The notes under the pieces were generated by a model. It was given only the letters and a program-made list of their open reading frames with translations, had not been told where the DNA came from and ran no database searches. DNA of 5,167 bases from JACOUT01 sp964580865 (GTDB lineage: Bacteria; Myxococcota; UBA727; VGSZ01). This document shows, one piece after another, positions 1-5,167 of this stretch. A program made the position numbers and the translations under genes. How positions within the stretch are numbered: position 1 is the stretch's first letter; each line of letters opens with the position of its first letter. The stretch lies in the NCBI GenBank assembly GCA_964580865.1, contig CAZONM010000406.1, forward strand, positions 1 through 5,167. Direction: 5' to 3'.

Positions 1-12
1 GTTCTAACCATC

Positions 13-38
13 GCACTATTCGCTGACAAGCACTATTC
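13..38. repeat. 9-bp direct repeat, 17-bp period
   Basis: GCACTATTC occurs exactly at 13-21 and again at 30-38, separated by GCTGACAA. The repeat lies in the AT-richer part of the leader, about 140 bases upstream of hpf. Two short direct repeats with a period under two helical turns could be tandem regulator sites, but a chance duplication is also possible. No known binding motif is recognised. Confidence 0.4.
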
Positions 39-81
39 TGTGGATCGCTGCAAATTCACGGACCTGCGCGCTGCCGATGCC

Positions 82-94
82 GGGTGAATCACCC
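82..94. promoter_or_regulatory. Perfect palindrome GGGTGA-A-TCACCC, possible operator
   Basis: The 6-bp arms GGGTGA (82-87) and TCACCC (89-94) are exact reverse complements around a single A. This is the symmetric form expected for a dimeric DNA-binding protein. It sits 82 bases upstream of the hpf start in non-coding sequence. A one-base centre makes an RNA hairpin of the full palindrome impossible, so a DNA operator is the better reading. The regulator is unknown and the role is inferred. Confidence 0.35.
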
Positions 95-166
95 TGGTCC
101 CTCGTCGGGCATGGGGGGTAGCCTAGGGGACCCGGCGGGCAGATCGCCCCGACCGGAGCTGCCCCC

Positions 167-172
167 GGAGGA
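167..172 (+). promoter_or_regulatory. Shine-Dalgarno GGAGGA that decides the hpf start
   Basis: GGAGGA lies at 167-172, with the GGAG core ending 5 bases before the ATG at 176. Two ATGs overlap here in ATGCATG (172 and 176). The one at 172 is only 1 base from the core and opens a frame with no protein similarity through the hpf region. The one at 176 opens the Hpf frame, so spacing and protein content agree on 176. Confidence 0.75.
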
Positions 173-175
173 TGC

Positions 176-733
176 ATGCAGGTCTCGGTGACCTTCCGCC
201 ACATGGACGCCACGGACGCGCTCAAGAGCTTCGCCGCCGACAAGGTCTCCCGCATCGAGAAGTACATGCACAGCCCCAGCGACGCCCACGTGGTGCTGTC
301 GGTGGAGCGCGGTCACCTCCACCGCGCCGAGATCAACCTCACCGCCAACGGCGTGCGCATCCGCGGGCAGGACGTCTCCGAGGACATGTACGGCTCCATC
401 GACGGCGCCACGCAGAAGATCGAGCGCCAGCTCAAGAAGTGGAAGAACAAGCTCGCCAGCCACAAGCCGCGCGAGGGCCACCTCATGAAGGTCAGCCACG
501 GCGTCATCGAGGCCCACGAGCCAGGCGCGCTGGCCCCCGAGGCGGCGCCCGTGGTGGTGCAGCGCCAGGAGGTCGACGCGCGGCCCATGTCGCTCGACGA
601 GGCGGTGATGCAGATGGAGCTCCTGCACGAGGAGTTCCACGTGTTCATCAACGCGCAGAGCGGCGCCATGAACGTGCTGTACCGCCGGGCCGACGGCGGC
701 TTCGGCGTCATCGAGCCGCCCGCCCGCCACTGA
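176..733 (+). CDS. hpf: Ribosome hibernation promoting factor, long form
   Basis: The 185-residue product matches long-form HPF of the S30AE family, which binds the 30S decoding region of idle ribosomes and joins two 70S particles into inactive 100S dimers under starvation. Residues 1 to about 100 form the N-terminal S30AE domain: a start like MQVSVTFRHMDATDALK, then the helix ending SRIEKYM, the strand DAHVVLSVE and a basic helix RQLKKWKNKL at about 84-93. A linker of about 30 residues (100-130) leads to the C-terminal dimerisation domain at about 133-182, recognisable from RPMSLDEAVMQMELL, the FHVFINAQSGAMNVLYRR strand pair and the closing GVIEP. The C-terminal domain distinguishes it from the short enterobacterial HPF and YfiA. 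The start at 176 is set by GGAGGA at 167-172. It heads a ptsN-hprK cluster, as in many deltaproteobacteria, where rpoN often precedes it; rpoN is not seen in the 175 bases available. Confidence 0.95.
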   Translation: MQVSVTFRHMDATDALKSFAADKVSRIEKYMHSPSDAHVVLSVERGHLHRAEINLTANGVRIRGQDVSEDMYGSIDGATQKIERQLKKWKNKLASHKPREGHLMKVSHGVIEAHEPGALAPEAAPVVVQRQEVDARPMSLDEAVMQMELLHEEFHVFINAQSGAMNVLYRRADGGFGVIEPPARH

Positions 734-740
734 CGGGACC

Positions 741-769
741 GCGCGCGGGCGCCACCGGGCCCCGCGCGC
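741..769 (+). other. GC-rich hairpin just after hpf
   Basis: GCGCGCGGG at 741-749 is the exact reverse complement of CCCGCGCGC at 761-769, giving a 9-bp all-GC stem with an 11-base loop that begins 7 bases after the hpf stop. No T-run follows, so it is not a standard intrinsic terminator. It could partly terminate, pause polymerase or protect the hpf mRNA 3' end, which would separate hpf output from ptsN-hprK. In sequence this rich in GC, some stems arise by chance. Confidence 0.4.
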
Positions 770-864
770 CGGCCAGCGGCAACGGCGGCTCTTCTCTGTG
801 TTGCCCCACGCACCGCGCGGCGCTAAGCGGGCGCACCTGGGTTGTGCCGCCGGGACGGTGCCGC

Positions 865-1344
865 ATGAAGCTCGTCGACATCCTTGAGCCCGGCCGCGTC
901 GTCCATCGGCTCGCGGCGACCACCAAGAGCGCGGTGTTGCGCGAGCTCGTGCAGCGCGGTGTGGTGCCGCCCGAGGCAAACACCGAGCTCGGCGTCGCCG
1001 ACGAGGACCAGATCGTGCGCGTGCTCGAGGAGCGCGAGCGCCTCGGCTCCACCGGCATCAAGGACGGCCTCGCGATCCCGCACGGCAAGCTCGAGCGGCT
1101 CGATCAGATCGTGGCCTGCCTGGGCCTGGCGCCCCAGGGCATCGACTTCGGCGCGCTCGACGGACAACCGTCGCGCATCTTCATCGTGCTGTTGGCGCCC
1201 GAGAGCGCAGGCGGGCTGCACCTGAAGGCGCTGGCGCGCATCTCGCGGGTGTTCTCGGACTCGTCGCTGCACAAGCGGCTGCTCGACGCGCCCGACGTCG
1301 ACGCGGTGTGGAGCGCCATCACCGCCGAAGACCAGCGCTACTGA
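865..1344 (+). CDS. ptsN: PTS EIIA-Ntr family regulator (PtsN)
   Basis: The 159-residue product has the length and fold signature of EIIA-Ntr, the terminal phospho-acceptor of the nitrogen phosphotransferase system, which regulates partner proteins rather than carrying sugar. The N-terminus MKLVDILEPGRVV is family-like. The central LGSTGIKDGLAIPHGK segment holds the phosphorylated histidine at H73, the same position as in E. coli PtsN. The strand RIFIVLLAPES and the helix HLKALARISRVFSD follow, as in the family. It is soluble and has no membrane or EIIB/EIIC domain. The start at 865 fits the family N-terminus; the only ribosome-site candidate is a weak GGGA at 852-855. The frame upstream is open back to 172, but that translation is not PtsN-like. 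It lies 131 bases after hpf and 36 before hprK. The phosphate donor (NPr or HPr, and EI) is not in the window. Confidence 0.95.
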   Translation: MKLVDILEPGRVVHRLAATTKSAVLRELVQRGVVPPEANTELGVADEDQIVRVLEERERLGSTGIKDGLAIPHGKLERLDQIVACLGLAPQGIDFGALDGQPSRIFIVLLAPESAGGLHLKALARISRVFSDSSLHKRLLDAPDVDAVWSAITAEDQRY

Positions 1345-1380
1345 CGCGCGCCCGCGCCCCGTGCGCGGCCGGAGGGTGCG

Positions 1381-2334
1381 ATGCGCCACGTCAAAGTCCA
1401 GGACCTGCTCGGCGACGAGGCCTCCGACCTACAGCTGCGCTCGGTCGCCGACGGCGACGCCACGCGTATCATCACCTCGCACCGCATCCAGAAGCCTGGC
1501 CTGGCGCTCACCGGCTACACCGACTTCGTGCAAAAGGGCCGCGTACAGATCCTGGGCAGCACCGAGCTGACCTACCTCGAGCGCCTGAGTGACGAGGCGC
1601 GCGCCACCGCGTGCACCACGTTCTGCAAGTGCGACGTCCCCGTGGTGATCTGCACCAAGGGCATGCACCTGCCCGATGTGCTGGCCGACGCCGCTGCGCA
1701 GGCCAAGCTGCCGCTGTTGTCGTCGCCCCAGAACACCGACGTGCTCATCGCGCGTATCGAGTCGTGGCTCGAAGACCGCCTGGCGCCGCAGACCACCATG
1801 CACGGCGTGTTGCTCGACGTGTTCGGCGTGGGCGTGCTGCTCCTCGGCAAGAGCGGCATCGGCAAGAGCGAGCTGGCGCTCGATCTGGTGCAACGCGGCC
1901 ACCGCCTGGTGGCTGACGACATGGTGACCATCCGGCGTCGCGGCGCCGAGTCGCTGCTGGGCTCGGGCACCGCGCTCACCAAGCACAACCTCGAGGTGCG
2001 TGGCCTCGGCATCCTCAACATCAGCGACCTGTTCGGCGTGTCGGCCGTGCGCGACCGCAAGCGCATCGAGCTGGTGGCCGAGCTGGTCGACTGGCGCGAG
2101 GACGAGGAGTACGACCGCCTGGGGCTCGATGACCGCGCCTTCACCATCCTCGACGTCGACGTCCCGCTCATCACCGTGCCGGTGCGCGCCGGGCGCAACA
2201 TGGGCGTGATCCTCGAGGTGGCCGCGCGCAACCAGCTGTTGAAGGCGCGCGGCCGGTCGTCGGCGGTGGAGCTGCACGAGCGCCTGCAGCGCGAGCTGGC
2301 CCGCGGGCGCGCCCGCACCCACGACGTGGAGTAG
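1381..2334 (+). CDS. hprK: HPr kinase/phosphorylase
   Basis: The 317-residue product matches bifunctional HprK/P, which phosphorylates the regulatory serine of HPr and removes it by phosphorolysis, so coupling PTS activity to energy state. The N-terminal domain (about 1-130) includes RIQKPGLALTGYTDF and VQILGSTELTYLERL. The catalytic domain begins at about 135 with the invariant MHGVLLDVFGVG (H141), the P-loop GKSGIGKS at 156-163 and HRLVADD at 174-180 (D179 and D180). The HprK signature EVRGLGILNI is at 205-214, followed by EYDRLGLDD (R246) and the C-terminal GRNMGVILEVAARNQLLK from 271. All these key residues are intact, so both activities are plausible. GGAGGG at 1371-1376 serves the ATG at 1381. 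In Gram-negatives hprK typically sits beside ptsN, as here. The next gene begins 18 bases after its TAG, in the same frame. Confidence 0.97.
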   Translation: MRHVKVQDLLGDEASDLQLRSVADGDATRIITSHRIQKPGLALTGYTDFVQKGRVQILGSTELTYLERLSDEARATACTTFCKCDVPVVICTKGMHLPDVLADAAAQAKLPLLSSPQNTDVLIARIESWLEDRLAPQTTMHGVLLDVFGVGVLLLGKSGIGKSELALDLVQRGHRLVADDMVTIRRRGAESLLGSGTALTKHNLEVRGLGILNISDLFGVSAVRDRKRIELVAELVDWREDEEYDRLGLDDRAFTILDVDVPLITVPVRAGRNMGVILEVAARNQLLKARGRSSAVELHERLQRELARGRARTHDVE

Positions 2335-2352
2335 CATGGGCCGCCAGGCCCC

Positions 2353-5167
2353 ATGACCCGCAAGATCGCCGCCACCCTCAAGGACACTCGCTTCACCACG
2401 GCGGAGGCGGTGGAGCAAGCGCTGGCCGAGGCCGGCGAGATCCAGCGCGCCGATCTGCAGAAGGCCCTCGACGTGCTGGTCGAGCTGCCCACGTCGGCGA
2501 GCGAGGCGTACCGCTTGAGCTGCGCGTTCTTCGTGGGCGCAGTCAAGCGCTGCCCCGATCGCGCGCTGTTCGCTCCCCTGGCGCGAGCACTGCCGCGCGC
2601 GCCGCACCCGGCGGTGCGCGACGCCATCGTGCGCGCGCTGCCGCTGGTCAACAACGTGGGCGATCACGGCCTCTTGGTCCAGCTCCTGCACACCGACAAG
2701 GACGAGCTGCGGGCCGTGGCGCTCAAGGTGCTCGAGAAGCTCGCGGTGGGGCCCACGTTCGAGGCGCTGTGCGCCGACTTCCGCACCGGCGGGCACGCCG
2801 CGCCGGTCAAGGCGCTCGGCGACGTGGCGCGCACGTTCGGCGCGCGCGCGGTGCCGGTGGTGGCGGCGGCCATGGCCAGCACCGACCCGCGCGTGGTGGC
2901 CGCCGGCTTCGATGTCGCGACGCAGCAACTCGAGCTGCCCGGCTTCGATCGCAGCGCGCTGTGGGCGGCCGCCAAGGCGCGCGTGCGCGACGCCAACGAC
3001 GCCATCGCCGCCGCCGCCCTTGGGTGCGCCGGTGCCATCGCCGTCGACGACAGCGCCTACCTCGAAGTGATCGCTCCCGTGCTGGAGGAAGCGCCCGTGC
3101 CCACGGTGTGCGCGGCGTTGCGCGGCATGAAGCGCTTCCCCACGGCGCGCGTGCTGACCGCGCTCGAGGGGCGCCTGCTGCGCGGCCCCGTGCGCGTGAG
3201 CGTCGCGGCGTTGCAGACGCTGCAAGACATCGCCACCGACGACGTCATCCCGCCCTTGGTGGCGGCGCTCGGGCACCGACGCCTGGCGGTGCGCGCCGAG
3301 GCGGTCAAGGTCCTCAAGCACCTCGCAGCGTCGACGCACATCGACATCGCGCGCGCGGTGCTGTGGCTCTTGCGCAGCCGCAACGCCGAGGTGCGCCGCA
3401 TGGCAAGCGAGGTGTTGAGCGCCATGCGCGCCAGCGCGCCATCGCTCTGGCCGCGCCTGGTGGGGTTCATCCGCGACGAGGACTGGTGGGTGCGCGAGCG
3501 CTTGGCCGACGCATTGGTGCCCATGGCCGGCGCGCAGCTCATCCCACACCTGGTGCCGCTGCTCGACGACGCGAGCGCGGGCGTGCGCCGCTTCGCGACC
3601 GCCACGCTCGGCCGCGTGGGCGACCCGGCTGGGCTGGGCGCGCTCCTGGTGCGCGCCCGCGACGACGGCGACTGGCTGGTGCGCGAAGCGGCCGTGCGCG
3701 CCATCGGCAACATCGGTGACGCGCGCGCGGTGCCGTACCTGGTCAAGCTGCTGGCCACGCCCGGGCTCGAGGTCGCGTGTCTCGAGGTGCTGGGCGCGCT
3801 CAAGCGCGACGACGCGCGCGGCGAGATCGCCGGACTGCTGGCGCGGCCCGAGCGCGACGTGCGCATGGCCGCGCTGCGCTATGTCGCCGTCATCGACGCG
3901 CGCGAGATGGCCCACGAGCTCGCGCTGCGGCTGTCGGACCCCGACGCTGACGTGGCGCGCCTGGCGGGCGCGACCCTGCGGCAGTGGGAGTATCGCGGCA
4001 ACTCCGACCCCGAGCTGGAGGAGGCGGATCGGGTCTTGGCGCAGCTGTTGCGCCAGGTGGTGAAGAGCGACGCCAGCGATCTGATCCTCATCTCCGGCCA
4101 GCCGGCGTTCATGAAGCGCCACGGCAAGATCGAGCGCGTGACGTCGCGCGACCTGACCGCGGAGAACGTGTACGACCTGGTGGCGCCGCTGTTGACGCCG
4201 GAGCAGGTGGCGCTGCTCGGGCAGAAGATCGACGTCGATTTCTCGCACGAGAACCGCCGCGTAGGCGCGCGCTTTCGCGTCAACGTGCTCCAGGGCGAGC
4301 ACGGCCTCGGCGCCGTCTTCCGCTTGGTGAAGAACGAGGTGCGACCGCTGCGCGAGCTCGGCGTGCCGGCGGTGGTCGAGACCTTCGCCGAATTGCCGAG
4401 CGGCCTGGTGCTGTTGGGCGGACCACCCGGAGCCGGCAAGTCGACGACGCTGGCGGGCCTCATCAACGCCATCAATCACACCGCCGCGCGCCACATCATC
4501 ACCATCGAAGATCCCATCGAGGGTCTGCACCGCCCGGTCAAGAGCGTCATCACGCAGCGCGAGGTGGGCGTGCACACCAGCTCGTACGGCAGCGCGCTGC
4601 GCTCGGCGCTGCGCCAAGATCCCGACGTCATCCTGGTGGGTGAGCTGCGCGACCTCGAGACCATCAGCTTCGCGGTGGCTGCCGCCGAGACCGGCCACCT
4701 GGTGTTCGGCACCGTGCACGCCGTCGCGGCCGACAGCTGCGTCGAGCGGCTCATCAGCGCATTCCCGTCGGAGCGGCACGCGCAGATCCGCACCATGCTC
4801 GCCGACGTGCTGCGTGCGGTCGTGTGCCAACACCTGGTGCCCGAGGTGGGCGGCGGGCGCGTGCTCGCGTGCGAGGTGATGATCAACAGCGAGGCCATCG
4901 CGAACCTCATTCGCAAGGGCCAGTCACACCAGATCGCGTCCACCATGGTGCTCGGGCGCGAGGTCGGCATGCAGCTGATGGACGATCACCTCGCGGAGCT
5001 GGTGGCGCACGGCCGCGTCGACCTGCTCGACGCCAACATCAAGGCCCGCGACAAGAGCCGCTTCCCGATCCCCGACGACGCACCGCTGACCCGGACCGGG
5101 GCCGCGGCACCGGCGACCACGCCCGTGGCGCAACCGCTCGCGAAGCCGGCGTCGCCCGCCCCCCGCG
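2353..5167 (+). CDS. HEAT-repeat/PilT-type ATPase fusion (3' partial)
   Basis: This frame stays open for 938 codons and runs off the window. Residues from about 75 to 545 form a HEAT-like helical array: a Val-Arg-type helix start recurs near 88, 119, 152, 181, 218, 249, 280, 313, 347, 380, 411, 443, 474, 503 and 534. Such arrays usually bind proteins. From about 560 to 900 lies a full PilT-family hexameric ATPase: N-terminal domain with DASDLIL (573-579) and ARFRVNV (639-645), Walker A GPPGAGKS (690-697), Asp box TIEDPIE (717-723), Walker B DPDVILVGE (758-764-region, followed by LRDLET), His box AAETGHLVFGTVH with H782 and H789, and the PilT-type AIANLIRKG at 848-856. PilB's zinc cysteines are absent, favouring a retraction-type motor. 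A Pro/Ala/Thr-rich tail starts near 912. No signal peptide or membrane segment is seen. The start at 2353 has a weak ribosome site (AGG at 2346-2348), suggesting coupling to hprK. Substrate or pilus partner is unknown. Confidence 0.92.
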   Translation, partial: MTRKIAATLKDTRFTTAEAVEQALAEAGEIQRADLQKALDVLVELPTSASEAYRLSCAFFVGAVKRCPDRALFAPLARALPRAPHPAVRDAIVRALPLVNNVGDHGLLVQLLHTDKDELRAVALKVLEKLAVGPTFEALCADFRTGGHAAPVKALGDVARTFGARAVPVVAAAMASTDPRVVAAGFDVATQQLELPGFDRSALWAAAKARVRDANDAIAAAALGCAGAIAVDDSAYLEVIAPVLEEAPVPTVCAALRGMKRFPTARVLTALEGRLLRGPVRVSVAALQTLQDIATDDVIPPLVAALGHRRLAVRAEAVKVLKHLAASTHIDIARAVLWLLRSRNAEVRRMASEVLSAMRASAPSLWPRLVGFIRDEDWWVRERLADALVPMAGAQLIPHLVPLLDDASAGVRRFATATLGRVGDPAGLGALLVRARDDGDWLVREAAVRAIGNIGDARAVPYLVKLLATPGLEVACLEVLGALKRDDARGEIAGLLARPERDVRMAALRYVAVIDAREMAHELALRLSDPDADVARLAGATLRQWEYRGNSDPELEEADRVLAQLLRQVVKSDASDLILISGQPAFMKRHGKIERVTSRDLTAENVYDLVAPLLTPEQVALLGQKIDVDFSHENRRVGARFRVNVLQGEHGLGAVFRLVKNEVRPLRELGVPAVVETFAELPSGLVLLGGPPGAGKSTTLAGLINAINHTAARHIITIEDPIEGLHRPVKSVITQREVGVHTSSYGSALRSALRQDPDVILVGELRDLETISFAVAAAETGHLVFGTVHAVAADSCVERLISAFPSERHAQIRTMLADVLRAVVCQHLVPEVGGGRVLACEVMINSEAIANLIRKGQSHQIASTMVLGREVGMQLMDDHLAELVAHGRVDLLDANIKARDKSRFPIPDDAPLTRTGAAAPATTPVAQPLAKPASPAPR

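Larger units (their letters stand above)
1..175 (+). promoter_or_regulatory. Leader region upstream of hpf, no supported gene
   Basis: This stretch precedes the first clear gene. Its first 60 bases are about 47% GC, far below the rest of the window, which is typical of a promoter-containing intergenic region in a high-GC genome. Frame 1 is open from the window edge to a TGA at 85-87, but the 28 codons lack the G/C-ending bias of the real genes and resemble no family I know, including the RpoN C-terminus that might be expected upstream. A GCACTATTC direct repeat lies at 13-21 and 30-38 and a palindrome at 82-94. I could not find a convincing sigma-70 pair or a sigma-54 GG-N10-GC element. TAGCCT at 119-124 could be a -10 box but has no good -35 partner. 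Confidence 0.4.

Noticed and set aside
1..87. Open frame from the window edge to TGA 85-87, possibly the end of an upstream gene such as rpoN.
   Set aside because: The 28-residue translation does not resemble the RpoN C-terminus or anything I recognise, and its codons lack the G/C third-position bias of the real genes.
801..829. Possible ptsN promoter, TTGCCC at 801-806 with TAAGCG at 824-829 (17-base spacing).
   Set aside because: The -10 matches the consensus poorly, and only the spacing and the TTG of the -35 are good; not enough to call.
172..1344. ATG at 172 opening a 390-codon + frame that runs through hpf out of frame into ptsN.
   Set aside because: The first 231 codons are a shifted Arg/Pro-rich reading of hpf and its gap. 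The ATG is only 1 base from the Shine-Dalgarno core, and the PtsN family N-terminus matches the start at 865.
2336..2356. ATG at 2336 just after the hprK stop as an alternative start for the downstream gene.
   Set aside because: It is in another frame and reaches TGA after six codons (MGRQAP); the long frame begins at the ATG at 2353.
2769..3719. A 316-codon + strand frame inside the HEAT region.
   Set aside because: It is a shifted reading of the fusion gene with an Arg/Ala/Gly-rich translation typical of GC-rich shadows, while the overlapping frame gives regular HEAT units and continues into the ATPase.
1429..4833. A 1134-codon open frame on the - strand, longer than most genes here.
   Set aside because: Its codons align exactly with the sense codons of hprK and the fusion gene, so antisense stops can arise only from sense TTA, CTA or TCA. 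These are nearly absent in this GC-rich coding strand; the frame ends at sense CTA 1429-1431 and is bounded upstream by sense TCA 4924-4926. Its His/Arg/Gln-rich translation resembles no family.

Overview
This window comes from a very GC-rich bacterium, most likely a deltaproteobacterium in the broad sense (Myxococcota or a relative). Two things point there. The gene order hpf, ptsN, hprK is the conserved order of the deltaproteobacterial PTS/rpoN neighbourhood, where a Gram-negative HPr kinase sits beside EIIA-Ntr. The codon use is extreme, with TTA, CTA and TCA almost absent from the coding strand. The taxonomic call is inference; there is no rRNA or other marker gene.

Layout: bases 1-175 hold no convincing gene. 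They form an AT-richer leader (about 47% GC over the first 60 bases) with a 9-bp direct repeat and a perfect 6+1+6 palindrome, followed by a good Shine-Dalgarno sequence. Four genes then follow on the + strand: long-form hibernation factor hpf (176-733), ptsN (865-1344), hprK (1381-2334) and a large gene open from 2353 to the window's 3' edge. The gaps are 131, 36 and 18 bases, so the last three look like one transcription unit, and hpf may belong to it despite a GC hairpin behind its stop. No tRNA, rRNA, CRISPR array, insertion sequence or clear intrinsic terminator was seen.

The first three genes fit nutrient and energy sensing. Hpf dimerises and silences ribosomes in starvation, PtsN is the phospho-accepting regulator of the nitrogen PTS, and HprK phosphorylates or dephosphorylates HPr. 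HPr, EI and rapZ, which often follow in this neighbourhood, are not in the window.

The unusual item is the fourth gene. It encodes one polypeptide of at least 938 residues: about 550 residues of HEAT-like helical repeats (some fifteen units spaced about 31-33 residues) joined to a complete PilT-type retraction ATPase, then a Pro/Ala/Thr-rich tail cut by the window edge. All ATPase motifs appear intact. A motor ATPase carrying a large scaffold domain, placed directly behind the HPr kinase, suggests a link between metabolic PTS signalling and a type IV pilus or secretion-like machine. That link is inferred from gene order only.
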